Below are positions 1 through 12,871 of a stretch of DNA of 64,000 bases, one piece after another (the stretch's first letter is position 1; every line of letters begins with the position of its first letter). The DNA is taken from positions 211,462 through 275,461 of the forward strand of contig JAJIRX010000751.1 in the NCBI GenBank assembly GCA_023853785.1, written 5' to 3'. This DNA is from Psilocybe azurescens (Eukaryota > Basidiomycota > Agaricomycetes > Agaricales > Agrocybaceae). The notes under the pieces are model-generated. The model had not been told where the DNA came from. It was given only the letters and a program-made list of their open reading frames with translations, and did not search any database. The position numbers were made by a program, and so were the translations under genes.

Positions 1-321
1 GTGGCAACCAAAAGTCATGCACGTGACATTGTCCACTGTTGCCGAGAATTGCCGAGAAATAATATCAAATTGTAGGTCCGTTTATGGTTTCGTTTTCGGT
101 TCCATTCCGGGGTATTCCATTTTGTAAACGGATTCCGTTCAATTCCGCTGCGGAATCCACCATTCTGCTGCGGAATCCGCCATTCCGCCGGAATTGATAT
201 TAAATAAAATAGCAGGGCCTTGTGCCATATTTTTGCTCTCATTCCGCTCGCGGAATAGCCGGATTCCGCAGTGGACTCCGGGCGGACTCCGGCCGTAATA
301 TGTGGGGACACAAAAGCCCTC
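1..321. repeat. Word-array repeat, GGAATCC/CCGCGGAAT type, right end of a TIR element
   Basis: Between about 95 and 300 the sequence is a run of degenerate, near-palindromic words built on ATTCCGC and GCGGAAT. It ends with TGTGGGGACACAAAAGCCC, which resembles the terminal motif of the other word-array repeats here (right ends near 1675, 54412 and 59901). The left end is missing or lies outside the window. The open frame across it on the minus strand is a by-product of the repeated words, not a gene. Confidence 0.6.
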
Positions 322-327
322 ACTGCT

Positions 328-560
328 CTGGGGATTGTTAAGTACAGATTGGAACCCTATATGGCTAGCAATTACTCATAGTAACTAGAGATAACTGTCA
401 GAGAAATCCAGCTGTTCAGGATGTTGCCTATAGTAAGATTGCCCTGGGGATTGTTAAAGTACAGGTTGGGACCCTATAAGACTAGTGATTGCTCATAGTA
501 ACTAGGGACACCTGTCAGAGAAATCTGACTGTTCAAGATGTTGCCTATAATAAACTAAGG
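328..560. repeat. Tandem duplication, unit about 115 bp
   Basis: Two adjacent diverged copies begin CTGGGGATTGTTAA (about 328 and 443) and both run to GATGTTGCCTATA. A shorter third piece (TTGCTTATAGGAACTAAGG) follows near 590. No coding content is seen. Confidence 0.8.
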
Positions 561-964
561 ACTGTGGACCAGTGTGCCCAGTTGCTTATAGGAACTAAGG
601 ATCTACTACATGTCAATACAGGTGATTGCTTATAGTGGTTTGATAGTTTGAGTTTTGAGTTTTACAAAGAGATCTGTTAAGTGTTCTGTGTACACTTGCC
701 CCCAAAAGCATTCCCCTTGATATTGGTGATCACCCTCACTTTGAGAGATCACCCTTGATATTTCAGTGCCTTGAGTGTACTCACCTGACTAAAGAGGTTC
801 TCTAGCTATTAGTGATCACCCTTGAGAAATTGTCTCAATCTGTACTCTGCTAAACTAGTTATTGTAATAAGCCTTAAAACTTACCCTCCCAGATTGAACT
901 GATCAATATAAATATTTGATTGGGTATTGTGTATTGGGCAATTGCAAAGACACTCTGCACTAAA

Positions 965-1675
965 CATCTCAGCAATTGTCTGTGACCGTCTTTGTTGTTG
1001 TCTGCATGGCCATTGTGGTCGTCATGGACAGTGGAAAGGGCAAAGATGGTGATGGTGACAGCTAGGTAGAGGAAGGGGGTGGAGAGGGGATGGTGGTGGT
1101 TGAAAAGAAAAGGTGATGTGTACATCTGATGGTTGTTGTGCCAATTGGCTAATGCTGAGCATGCATGTGCATTGCATGCACCTGTGAAAATTTACCCTGC
1201 GGATTGAACAAAATGCAAAACTGTATTTATAGAGAGGCCTTGCTTCCAAACACATTTAACTGTTGTTTCATTTAGTTGCTATGTTATACAATTAATTTCT
1301 ATTGTATGTAGTCTCTATTTTTTGTAATTGACATTAATATTAATAACTAACAATTATACTTTAGATATTATGTTAATTATTGCATCCACTGGAGTGTGCT
1401 AGTAAACATTTTATTTGTTGTTGTTTAATGAATATTTAAGCCCAAGTCCAGTAGACTCCAGTGGACTCCAGTGGACTTGACTGGACTCATAATCCACTGG
1501 ACTGAGACTGGACTGAAAATTTGGCAGGAGTCCAGTGCAAGTCTAGTGGACTCCAGTGGACTGCAGTCCAGTCCAGTCCAGTGGACTAGACAATCTGTCA
1601 GCCAGTTTGGCTGGGACAAGAGTCCACTAAAATCCACTGGAGTTCATATGGAATGTGGGGGATGGTAAAGACCTC
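965..1675. repeat. TIR word-array element, right half (CCAGTGGACT word)
   Basis: In order this holds a short minisatellite-like patch (GTCTTTGTTGTTGTC near 988), a GATGGTGGTGGTTG patch, a conserved core with GGATTGAACAAAATGC near 1201, an AT-rich tail, and from 1440 a dense array of CCAGTGGACT words. It ends TGGGGGATGGTAAAGACCTC. The same order recurs at 52920-54413 and, with other words, at 58440-59901, so this is a dispersed family and not random low complexity. No transposon protein is encoded. Confidence 0.75.
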
Positions 1676-1770
1676 CGGTGCATCATATGATACTCAACTT
1701 GCCCAGCTAACAACTTTTCACAGAGATTGCCTGCCTGCTGCAAAAATCAATAGCAGTGACCAACAGTTTT

Positions 1771-3870
1771 CATATATGTAATTGGGACCTATCCACAGAT
1801 ACAATTTGAATAGAGTCTAAGGATAATGAGATGTATTTTATTCTTTCATAACAAGCCTATTTCTGTGGTTTTCAATAGAGCAGGCATATCATTTATATCC
1901 AGATATTTCATAAATGTATACATACACTGGCTATCATTAATGAAGGCTTGTTCATTCTTTTAATAGAGATAGGCATTTCATTTTCTTGTGCCCTATTCAA
2001 TTATCCCAGAATAAATACCAATATATTACAATACAGATGGGAATTTATTATATCTATTATAATAAAAGAGCTCAGACTCTTTCTCATGAGACACAAATCA
2101 CCATTTTGATTGGCTTAGACAAATATGCAATCTGATTGGCTGGTCAGCGTCTCCCAGTTTGGGGTGGGGAGCTTGGGGGCAACATAAATTGATTTCTGAA
2201 GCATTCTTAAACCTTCCATGCTAACTGGACACAAGATGTTAGCAACAACAGATAACTGTGCATCTCTAGAAACTTCTAGAATTTTTGCAGATGAGAGTAT
2301 AAAAATGGCCATTTATTAACAGTACTGGTGGGGTACACAACGAGATTGAGAGGGGTGCGTCAACTTACTCTACATAAAAGTAGGTACTAGCCAAAGACTC
2401 AAAAAGGAGGAGAGTACAGCTATGAGTTAGTGACAAAAGGCTTCATTCATTTTTGGCTGTGTCAGGTTGCTGCAAAGTTGTCCCTCATGCAGTCGACAAC
2501 TTCCTCTTTGCCATGTCAGGTTTTTTTGAATTCTCTGGATTATTGTGCAACAAGTAAACTAACCTAAACTAACTACTAAGATGCACAGGTTGGAGATATA
2601 CCCAACCTGTGTGCAAAAGGTCTACCTAATTACAGCTATAGGAATTGTAAACTGGTGTCTTAGGTTGCCCATGTGAAGCACGGGTCACTGCTTGTAAGAT
2701 TATATAACACATATACATGACCTGTTAGTTGCCTTTATTTAATAGGTATATCTTAGCTCTTTTCAAATTAAGGCCTCAAATCAAAACATTATTTAAAATA
2801 TCACCTGGTCCCACCCAGGATGATGACATAAAGATATGCCTAAATATATGTGTTTGTTACACTGGGCATTGGCTTATAAATTCTAAGAATTTATATAAAT
2901 GTTAATCATGAATCAAAGTTGAACTAAAGATTACAATTTACTCTAAGAATCTATGTCACAAAATAGTTCAAATCTAATCCACACTCAATCCAATATTTTC
3001 ACCAAGAATTTATTTCAACTCATTTCCCAGAGTAAATTTGAACCAAGCTCTTGGATCCTAAAAGTGATTTATAAAGATTTATTTTGCAAGTCATGAATTA
3101 ATTTATTTGTAAACATGTTACTATTGCAAGTAAGCTAAATATTATGTTAAATGCCAAGTGAGTTAACTCATAACTTGCAAAATAAATCTTTTATAAGTCT
3201 CCCTTTGAATCCAAGAGCTTAGTTCAAATTCACTCTAGAAAATGATTTGAAATAGATTCTTGACACAAATATTGAAATTTAGTGTGGATTAGATTTGAAC
3301 TATTTCCTGACATAGATTTTTAAAGTAAATTGTAATCTTTGGTTCAACTTTGATTGATAATTAATATTTATATAAGTTTTGAGAATTTATAAGCCAATGC
3401 CTGCAGTGCTACTATATATGGCAATGCAGGTCCCATTATATTAAATTCTCTAAGTTATAATAGGCAAATAAAAATAAATGAAATATATGTATAGAAGTAA
3501 TGAGATATCTTCACTTTTAGTTACTGAAATTTCTTCAAATTTGTAATATTCCCATGGGGATAAGATAATCCTAGAAGATTACAAAATCCTCAGCATTACA
3601 ATTCAAAAGTTATGATATTACAATATTAATGAAATGCCCAGGAATTATGAAATATAATAAAATGAAATCCTTGTCCATTTATAATGACAGTTCCAAAGTA
3701 ATGAGTTCCATGGATAATGAAATTCCTGATAATAGCCAAACTTGAATTGAAAGAAATGAAAGGCTCACTGTTAATGATAGTCAGGCTAGGCTCATTATGA
3801 AAAATGAAATGCATCTCATTACTCTTAGGCCTTATTCAAATCACATCTGTGGATAGGTCCCTATTATATG
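1771..3870. mobile_element. 2.1 kb AT-rich element with about 75 bp terminal inverted repeats
   Basis: The left end (1771-1850) and the reverse complement of the right end (3795-3870) match over about 75 bp, including GGGACCTATCCACAGAT. Inside, the flanks are rich in the word AATGAAAT (3620-3830), and the centre holds the foldback hairpin at 2860-3408. There is no transposase ORF, so it is a non-autonomous element or a solo remnant. A clear target-site duplication was not found. Confidence 0.7.
2860..3408. repeat. Foldback (long inverted repeat) with arms of about 250 bp
   Basis: The left arm (about 2860-3120) and the reverse complement of the right arm (about 3150-3408) align almost end to end. 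They start with GCATTGGCTTATAAATTCT and end with GATTTATTTTGCAAGT near the centre. The loop is only about 30 bp. Such a DNA hairpin is typical of a foldback/MITE element and would also give a double-stranded RNA hairpin if transcribed. Confidence 0.85.
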
Positions 3871-3981
3871 ATAACATTTGTCATTACTACTCCAAAATCA
3901 CACTAGCTTGTTGATGCAAATCATCACTGGTCACATCCCATTGGCCAAGCACCTACATCATATCAAGAAGCTACCCTCTCT

Positions 3982-4519
3982 AGTGCTTGGAAGTCCAGTC
4001 TCAAAACTGGAAAAGACTGGGACTGGACCAGAAAAAGACCAGACCAGCAGTTTGGTCTTTAGAGATTTGAGATTTGAGACCACAAAAAGACCGGTCTTAG
4101 TGAACCAATATCAGCTGGGCTGGACTGGTTTTTATAGACCTTTATATTCGCTTCAAAACGTGTCTAAGAATATAAATTTTAAGCAAAAACTGGCTGAGAT
4201 ACAAAGAAAATGGTAAAATATTTTCAAAAAGAGTAGATAACATGGAATACCCTTCTAGTTTTATTAAATCTCGACCGAATTTAACATTTTTGGGTGCTTC
4301 TGAAAGCTAGGAGGCATGGTAAACATTTATATTCATCACTATAGTTTAAATATCTACTGATTTGCAACAAAAACCAGTTTCAAACTGGTCATGACTGGGC
4401 AAGACCAAGACTGGTCTAAGACTCAGAAAAACCAACATAGACCAGTTCTAAGCAGTGCAGTCCGGTTTTTGAGGTCCTGGGGTGAAGTAAGACCGGACTG
4501 GGCTGGAATTTCAAGCACT
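3982..4519. mobile_element. Word-array element, CCAGTC/GACTGG type, with short inverted ends
   Basis: The ends AGTGCTTGGAAGTCC (3982) and GGAATTTCAAGCACT (4519) are inverted copies of each other. Between them the DNA is dense in GACTGG, GACCAG, CCAGTC and GGTCTT words, with an AT-rich middle. The organisation is the same as the other word-array repeats but the word and termini differ. Open frames across it are repeat artefacts. Confidence 0.6.
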
Positions 4520-6151
4520 AACCCTCCCCAGTCTGCCCATAACTGTCATGAGCATGACAAGACTATCAGTCACTACCTTCTTCACTACCCAGCACATCTA
4601 TGCACACAAGAATGCATGCTAGCTCTATTGTGGCAGAAAAACTGCAATCAGACAGGTCTCCTTGCATTGCCCACAGCATGGTGACAGCTCCTCAACTTTG
4701 TCATAGAAACTGATTGTCTCCACTCAGTCTTTGGCACAATAGAACCCCTCAAACAGGATGATGAAGACACTGATCATGATTGATGGCCCTTCCTGCCCTT
4801 TTCTTTCCTTTCCTTTCCTTTCCTTTTCTCTTGTCTCCCCCTCTTTTCCTTTAATTTTCTCCCCTTCTCCCTATCTCATTATTCTTATTCTTATTTTGTT
4901 CTTATTCCTAGTTATTCCCACCCCTCTTTACAAAGTATAGTACAATCTCCCACACATCTTCTCCTGTTTTTTTCCACTTCTACACTCCCTTTTGGCACCC
5001 AGTGCATCTTAATTTCTGAAAGTATTTGCCCAGAGGTTATCCTGCAACCTCCAATGTTGCTCAAGGTGTCTTCTATTTAGATAGTTTTTCAGTTCAGTAG
5101 CTATGCGATAGTGTTACTCTACCATATGGTTAGGAGTATAGTTGATGGTTTGTTTTTTTTTTTTTAAATATATTACAGAAAATTCTTTTGATGATTTGAT
5201 GGGGTTCAAACTTCCACTACAGTGTATGCACCAATTTAGTATTCATCCAACTGTGTGACTAAAGGTGTCTAGGATATTTCATACCATTCAATATTATCTG
5301 AGGGTGCTTTTCAAGCAAACATCCTCTGACAACACACTCCTAAGCATTGCTTGGTCACCCTAGCCAAGCTTTGAGATGGAATATTATTTTATAATTGTTC
5401 CTCTAAGTTTCTTTATAGCATTTATGATTGAATATCAAAAAGTTTCAAATGATGAAGGCCATGCAGGTCCGTGCAGGTCCGTGCAACGAGTGCACAGACG
5501 TCGCAGCCTTTTCTCTTTGCCCCTGTTTATGGCGTGTCGTTTCTGCAGAATGCTCCGAGGAACACGACCGCATCATATTCAGTCCGATTCATGGAAAAGT
5601 TGTATCTTCATGCCTCTTCCCGAGCGCTTCCGAGAAAGCAGTGGCTTTGAACCTTTCTTGTCCAATTCTGGACGTCGAAACGGCCGACTTTGCCCCGACT
5701 TTGCCCATATCGGCGAACCGAGCCCATCTGTCAATTCACTTAAACAATTTACTTCAGATGCGTATCGGTCTTGTGTTACTTCAATGATCAATGATCTTCA
5801 GTTCCTTTGTTGTGCCATTGATATCTCTGTTATGACCCGCATCATCGCCGAAGATATAACGTTGTAAGTAAGTAAAAACTCACTGACCGATTGTCTTGGC
5901 CACTGAGCACGAAGGTGAATTCGTGGTTGACATGTATCCCCTACAATGTGAACATTCCGCATACAGTCTCTTTGCGGGGTAGTCATCTCCAACACAGAGA
6001 GGATAATCATCTTTTACAGACGCGTATCATTCTTGCTGTTCCTGGTTGTTCCTGATACGCTTAGTATAAAACTTGCATATTCATGCAAGAAGGGCTCAGA
6101 GGTCTCCCAAGGCATCGTAATTTATCTCTGCAAAGCCTAAACAACATAGAC
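4520..6151. other. No gene recognised; repeat-to-gene-island boundary
   Basis: It holds a pyrimidine-rich stretch (about 4795-4875, TTTCC repeats) and otherwise ordinary AT-rich sequence. Near 5460 CpG and GC content rise abruptly, just after a tiny tandem repeat (GTGCAGGTCC), marking the edge of the gene island. Overlapping open frames at 5376-5867 show no family resemblance and no consistent gene structure. Confidence 0.5.
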
Positions 6152-6910
6152 ATGCGTTTCAACACATTCTATCTCTCTGCCCTCCTTGCTATTCAGTCGT
6201 TTACAACGAATGCAGTTCCTCTGGAAATTCGCTCAGAGGTAAGACAGCTCGTTGAGTAATGAACTATTTACTAAATATTTACTATTTAGTGCGCCGTCCT
6301 CGCGCCTGGCCAATATATAATCTCGTCGGTGGAGACAGGCTGGAAACTACGCCCCTATCATCATTCTCATGCTCCTCCGGCAATAAACACTCTGGAAACA
6401 GAACCTACTGGACAATCAGGCGTTGTAAGATATATTTCAACGAATCGATTGCTAAATGAGGATTCTAACCTGAATGTAGTGGCTCATCACAGGCGCGCCA
6501 CAGTCCGCTTACTATATCACCAACGTCGGCGAGAACGCGCCAGTACTGACACTTCAATATGGTGTAAGATTTGTTTTTCTCAATTCGTTGTATATCTTAA
6601 TAGTGTATTACTAGGGTGCTCCTCAGCCCTACACGGCTTGGGGTGCGGGCGCAGTCGCTTTCGCTATCCAATGTGCTGGAGCGGAGACATATGTTGTAAG
6701 CATATGATGGGATGTCTGAGCTAGATCTTGATCCCCTCTTTCTCAGATTAAGAATCCCGTCGCGGATGAGGTTTGGACCGCAGACCCAGGGGTTTGTATT
6801 CATTCTCTTTGCATAGACGACACCAATTAATCCTAAAATTCCAGGCCTGGGTTAAGATCCTCGGCGCTAATGGTGACATAAGTCAGCGCTTTATTTTCAC
6901 ACCGGTTTGA
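6152..6910 (+). CDS. Secreted beta-trefoil protein, peptidase inhibitor I66-like
   Basis: A six-exon model is fully consistent: exons 6152-6238, 6290-6424, 6480-6563, 6615-6695, 6747-6791 and 6845-6910, joined by GT-AG introns of 51-55 bp, encoding 165 residues. All five introns are phase 0. The first 20 or so residues form a signal peptide (MRFNTFYLSALLAIQSF). The mature part has the spacing of the mushroom I66 (cospin-like) beta-trefoil inhibitors: LAPGQYIIS near the start, then YYITNV, and DEVWTADPGAWVKI near the end. The known family inhibits serine proteases and is thought to deter fungivores. Family assignment rests on pattern and length only; a different small beta-trefoil lectin is possible. 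Confidence 0.65.
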
Positions 6911-9900
6911 ATTGAAGGTATCACCTAGTCAGACCTTCAATCTTTGTGTTGAGCATTACCTAGTAGCATCTCGGACTTATGTCAGTAGCATGGGCTTTTC
7001 ATCTGCTTTCCACAGTAAACGTCGAACTTAAATAAAGACTAAGTCGGCGTCGGTCGACGTCGGCCAACGTTAGCTGCAATTTAAAATTTTAAACTCTCGG
7101 AAATTTCTCATGAGGAGCCGTTGGCCGTTTCTTTCTGTTCAACTCAAACCTCATCCCTATTGGAAACCAGCATTAAACAAGTGAACATTATAACACTCTG
7201 TAGACCTGTCCATTTGACGCTTTACAGAAACCAACAACACGTGTTCAGTCCGTCGCTTCAGAGCAACTTTCTCGGGTCGTATAAGACAGCAGCGCAAATC
7301 TGCGATGAGAAAGCCAGCCCAATTGTTACATCTATTGTGCTCTCAGATTAACTACACTAGTGGAAGCGGGGCTTATTATCACTTTAACGTTTCTCGTTGT
7401 GCTCGTTGTGCTAATAGAAGTCGGGTGATAGAGAAAATGGCGAACATCAATACACGAATTCCTAGGCAAAAATAGATTGATACTAACGACGTAATATTGT
7501 GTTTTTTTTTAACGACTGTTCTTCTATCTCACGGAGAGGGAATGGATAATCTGAAAGGACAGTTTAGTGTGATAAATGAGTAAGCGACTGTGATTGCTTC
7601 CTGACCATTGTCACGCTTTGACATCTCCCCTACGAACAGACGTAATCGGTCAATGAGTAGGTTCACTGAGAAAAATCTCAAAAGTTCCATAAATTGCTAA
7701 TCCGTGTACTGGAGTGACTTGGAACTCAGTATCAACATTCCTCTAGAAAGGTAAGTGTTTGTTTTGAGAACTGGCGCATATCGAACACAACAAGAATACA
7801 AAAGGCATTATTCATGCCACAATCAGAGCCAGCGCATATGAGAAGTGGATCACCTTGTATATTGCCAACGGGTGTCCAAGAGATGGAAGATTGATTTGAA
7901 ATGGAAAAAGAGGGTGTTTTATATTCATTATATCAGTCTAAAATACCAGATTAAATCAGAGTCCTATTTTTGATCGTAGACTGGGCCTAAGCTTGACGGC
8001 CTTATCTGTATTATTTGATGTTTTCCAGCCAACGAATGTGTTCCTGTTATGGAATACTGGCCGCGACCCTGAAGTTTCGCTAATAACATATCGTTGTGCT
8101 AGCAAAATAATCATATCAGAGCGTCGACAAAGCCTTCGGAGGTTTACAACGTAGTTTCTTGCGCTGACTAAGCTGCCTGTAACGTTTCTGCCTAAAATGG
8201 AACATGCCGGAATTGCACACGGCACAACCGTTGGACTATCTGTCCCAAGATAAGTCTGAACCAAGTCAGGCTTCGACGTTACAGCTCTCAGATCGTCACA
8301 CCCGTTACTCCAGTACATGTTTCCTGGGGCGGCCGTGGACTTATATAGTAGCGGGAAACCCAGACCGCTACACTGCCCTGCCCAGTCTTAATTCCATGAT
8401 GACTATACTTTGTCGTCTTGTACTTCAAGTTTTTATTGGTAGAAGAGCTCAATTTTTTTCTTTAATATATATATGATCACGACATTCGCAGCATTTTGAA
8501 AAAAAGATCTTCCAGAGTAAGTTTCATCAGTCTGCTTAAGAACTGTGCTATGGATACCTGGTGGCTGTTCACGTCCTAGCATTATCGTAGAGAGGTCAAT
8601 GACTCACTCAATCGGTGTGCTAGTTCCCACTGATTGACTCGCAATCAGCGTTGTCCATTATCATTTTGGCACGACGAGGGAAAGGGCAATCTTAATGAGG
8701 GTCAATACTCAACTGCGGCTTCAAGCGAGGATATGAATCCCTACCAACGTCGCGTTTTGAAAGCATTTCTTCGAAGTGATATCAGCCCACAAAGGTTGGC
8801 TGATGCACAACAAGAATCAAGCCGTACCTCCTTGGAACGCCATTATGGGATTGGCTAGAAAGTATGATCAGCCTGAGCATTCCGCTCACTGACGTTCAGC
8901 ATCGTACTCACCAAGTATGAGTGGTACGAGCCAATATGCAATGATCATAAGAGTCATAAATGGTCGAGACATGATAGTTGCTTTGCGTGTTCTCAAGATC
9001 TCAAGTTATGAGGGCGTGGCACTGCATTATACAGTTATCTACTTTATGAGGAATGGGAATTTTCTCATTTCCAATTCTCGGGCGTGCCAATGATCCAGCG
9101 CTGGGCCAAAATAGACTACTTGGTGTGATAAGCGTCATCCTAATACAACTATACGTTTTATGAAAAACTTTTTATAGCCTCACGTGCTTCTCTTAAAATA
9201 GAGTGGAGTGGAACTTATCGGACTGCTCGTGTAGGTGTTCGCACCAGTGAGCTTTTCCAGTGATGTGCTGATAGCTCCTGAGTACGGACGTTTAATGGGC
9301 CCCTGAATATCAGTGTATGAACATGCTGTCCCTATTGTGTCATCAAGCGGAACTTTTAGAGCGTTGCTTCCAAGGAGACTTCAGCGCTGGATGGATCAAA
9401 TAATTTCTACTGGATGGCTTGGACAGGTCGGGGAACGATATAAGACAATACCGCATGGCTGGTGCATCCCCCTTGTGGTATCTTGATTCCCTCGCCTCTC
9501 AGGATATCGTGGAGATGTCAAGAAAAAAATGTTACGACTGTAAAGGTAAATCGGCTGGCCTCAGATCAAAATTCTAGTCCACCAGATATGCACTGGATAG
9601 AGACAATATAGAGAAGAAATATCACCAGCGTCAGATGCCTCGTCGATTTATTGAATGTGAGGAGTTGAGTGGGATATACAACCAACACGTTTTTCGTATT
9701 CTATGCACGGATGTATGGATCCCGGAACGTAATCCAACAAATAAAAGATATGTGCCGTGAGAAGGATTGACGGAATATAGACCACAATGTTGATATCCTT
9801 CAACCACCGAGATTCTCTTCCCGGACGAAAGAATCCTTTGCGTCAGATGAACGAAAATACCCACCTGATGTGTGGATTAGGGGCCTTTAATGTTGCCTAA

Positions 9901-10054
9901 CGAAGACCGACAACGAAGGACTACCTGTGATATTGATAGGTCCTCCGAAGCTCAGACGCGCAAGTACATAGTAGATATTTCACTGACATTTATACACCAT
10001 TGTAGTATACCTCTCAATCACCACATATAAGTCCGTTCCAGTAAGAAGTCCAAT
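6911..10054. other. 3.1 kb with no recognisable gene
   Basis: GC content is similar to the flanking genes, but the open frames are short (under 125 codons), lack family signatures, and do not join into a convincing spliced model. The frames at 7956-8318 (-) and 8634-8858 (+) are the longest and were examined without success. It may hold decayed genes or regulatory DNA. Confidence 0.4.
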
Positions 10055-11290
10055 TCACATATCCACGTTCTTCAAGAAGTTCAAAATCTCACCGAAGTAC
10101 CTGTGCGAAGGACCTATTATCAGTACAATTGGAATAATCACGGCACTTCCGACTTGCCTTTCTGGTTCTTCGAACATGGCCAGGTGTGTACTATTTTGGA
10201 GCTCGACCCATTTAACCTTGGGAATCTGCGTGAAGAACGGAAGAACAGCGCATTCCTGTATTTCATCCTCTGCAGACGATATAAGCAATGTCGGATTGGT
10301 TATATTGTACAGAATATCGACGATTGACCAGTTCTTAAGAGTACCGATAACGTTGAATTCAGAAGGGCCTATCCTGTTATTTCAAGATTCGAATTAGATG
10401 AAAGGTGTGAGTCCAAGGATTGGCAAATTTTCATACATGGTTTGGTACACAGTTGGATTTTTAGCAACGGCACCAAAAGACGTGTTAAGCTCTTCCGGCC
10501 ACGGGTGTAAGGTGCAAATATGTTTCTGGTAGAATTGCAGCGTAGCGGCCTGGTATTCTGCAGATTCGCATGTGCCATCTGTTTCATGCTTTCGTATCAT
10601 TTTGACGAAGTCATCCGGGAATCGATTCAATAGGTTGATAGTACCCTCTTCTGTGAGTTTCATAGATGCTGGCGAATTGGCAATGACAAGCCTCTTCAAT
10701 CCAGGCGGTGAGCGCGTTGCTGCATATTGACCAGCAAGCATCCCTGAAGAGTATCTCAGTAAAGAGGGACATAATCGAGAGAGAAAAGTACTTGCCGCCC
10801 CAGGATTGCCCAAGTAGATCGAAATTGTTGTATATTTCCAGTGTCTTAAGGAGGTTGTCCAACTCGTCCATAAAAAGCTCAGGAGTCCAGAAGTCTGGCG
10901 GAGCATCTTCGCAATGCGATGACTCCCCATTGCCCAATTGATCGTAAAACAGAACTGGGATTCTAAAGAAAGGGCGTGGAATCAAAATACAATAGATGGG
11001 TACCATCGGAGTTTGATTTGAACCCAGCTTGGATGTAAAGAGATTTATGAGGCCTATATTCATAATGTATACCGCATTAGAACAACAGATAATGTCAGCA
11101 TAGAGTTAACTGTGGACTCGTACAGCATATAATGATGACTCATTCCCGGTCCCCCATGAAGTGCGACGACTGGACGATGGTCAGCATTCTTCAAAGCGCC
11201 GTATATCTTGTACCATGTCTGGTAGGTGTTTGGGCCAACTTTGAAGTCGATCTTTCCAGAACGTTCTTGCGACATCAAAGGTGTTTTCAA
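10055..11290 (-). CDS. Proline iminopeptidase-like alpha/beta hydrolase (S33), copy 1
   Basis: Predicted exons on the minus strand are 11290-11124, 11053-11024, 10962-10796, 10743-10437, 10373-10158 and 10100-10055, giving 310 residues, the normal family length. Visible landmarks are the oxyanion-hole motif LHGGPG (about residue 42), FYDQLGNG, the nucleophile elbow GQSWGG, and the C-terminal NSTHLAMFEEPERY with the catalytic His; the acidic residue is probably the Asp in SSAEDE. The family releases N-terminal amino acids (often Pro) from peptides or hydrolyses amino-acid amides, usually in the cytosol; no signal peptide is seen. Introns 3 and 5 begin with GC, not GT. The start could be the second Met (11275), which matches the paralogue. 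It is a tandem paralogue of the gene at 13022-14193, with the same intron positions. Confidence 0.85.
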
Positions 11291-11878
11291 GCGTCGAATA
11301 TTGAGTATCTGTGGAGGAACGCAGTGTAAAGTTAGGCCATAATGAACCTAAGCAGTTTATATCCTCAATCAGGGCACTGATTGTGAGCCGGTGGCACGGG
11401 CCAGACGATGACTAATTACATGTGATCATAGCTACTAGTAGATCCCCTGAAACACGAGAATAAACGGATGGTGTAGCGTGTAAGCCACTGCTGTGTAAAT
11501 TAATAATCTCCTCGACTTATCAGGATCTCAATATTGACAGAATTCGGGATACTCCATTGGTGTATTCAATCTTTCTCACTGTGGTAAATTTCAGGCATGC
11601 GACAAAGATAGCCAGATCGTCCGTTTATTGCTTCTATCATGCAGCAGAGTGTTATAGAGATCCGAACAGAGAGGTTAATTGATAACCCCTGGCGTAGTCC
11701 TTGCAGTTCTGTGATCGGCAAGTCCCTAACAAGTATCTGACAATTTTGCGTTCAGGGGCCATCTTATTCTCTCCTATTCTCCACGCTCAGGTTGGGTCAT
11801 TCAGCAGCACAAAGTTTTTGTTATATTCCGGAATCCCCGCAGTTTTCGAGTTCAGTGTTCACAAAACTCTTACTTCAA
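11291..11878. other. Intergenic region between divergent genes
   Basis: About 590 bp separate the start of the minus-strand hydrolase from the plus-strand orphan gene, so promoters for both should lie here. No specific operator or repeat was recognised. Confidence 0.4.
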
Positions 11879-12871
11879 ATGTGGAAGCCGAGGAAGACTT
11901 CACCCGAAAATAGTAGGGAGACGTTGTTATCCCCAAATTCGGAATCGCCAGGGACGGCATCCATGTTGGACGATGTTCATGTGTGCGATGGCTGTGGTCA
12001 ACCAATCCCGAAATATGGGTGTCGGAACCCAACTATAGGCATTCATTGGGCAGTGATTATGTGCCTCCTCTGCACATTAGTCAACTGTCTGGTCACGATT
12101 GACGGCTCGTGCTCTCGACCCGCCACTTCAATTCCTACCATCCGTAAAGGCCAGTACAGCAGTCTCAGACGACCATCTCCATTCATTGGCTTAGACAAGT
12201 TGCGAAGACCGAGCCCGCCAGTGCCAAGAACCATTCTCAATTATCCACAAGTCATCGCGCAGATAGACGTCCAGAATCCTCGCAAGGTATTTGATGACGA
12301 TCCGAAGCGATACATGTCCCATACAGGATATGTCTCCCCTGAGGATAGAAGAGTAAAGATAACCTCATCGGTAGTCTCGTTTCTGCTTCCTAGTATACTC
12401 TTCAACTGACCAGAAACTGTCAGATATCCACCATCGTCCAATTCAGGGCCATTGATTTTGGCATGGAGGAGTGCGAACTAAATTTGAAAGTCCCATCAAA
12501 TATGTCGTCCTCTAACGCTCCTTTCTTGATATCGATCCACCGATTAGAGACGAAACAGCTAATTGACACAAAGACGTTAGCGTATTCCAATTCCCCACGT
12601 AGGCTTACAACTGTCGCGAACCTTGAGTTCGCTCCAGGATCACCTCTCAGTTGGCAGAACAGTTTTCACTGTGCCTGGGATGATGTCCTCACTTTTGAAA
12701 TTGGTTGCTCAGATCGACATGGCTTTGAGACAGCTTGTTCGTTGGAATGGTGGCAAAATAAAGAGGAAGATAATCCCAGTCACGGTGGGTATGAGTAGCC
12801 TGACATACCGTTCTCAAATACATCTGATTTCTTTTTCAGGAGCCTTTATCGTGCAACGCTCAACAATATAG
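11879..12871 (+). CDS. Agaricomycete orphan: single-pass membrane protein, family recalled but unnamed
   Basis: Exons 11879-12370, 12424-12784 and 12840-12871 give about 294 residues ending in IVQRSTI. The N-terminus is Ser/Pro-rich, then comes a CDGCGQPIP segment and one hydrophobic helix (about residues 62-77, HWAVIMCLLCTLVNCLV). The exterior part has a conserved-looking core: PSPFIGLDKLRRP, FDDDPKRYMSHTGYVSPEDR, then (after intron 1) STIVQFRAIDFGMEECELN, and LEWWQNK near the end. Recurring proteins of this shape are common in mushroom genomes, but I know of no function. It lies between the two S33 hydrolases, transcribed divergently from copy 1 and convergently with copy 2. Confidence 0.75.

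Noticed and set aside
1440..1675. CRISPR-like array
   Set aside because: The words are not separated by unique spacers of fixed length and are palindromic and degenerate; the genome is fungal.
5376..5867. Overlapping frames of 163 and 119 codons
   Set aside because: No family resemblance, no clear splice pattern, and two frames open at once in a GC-shift region.
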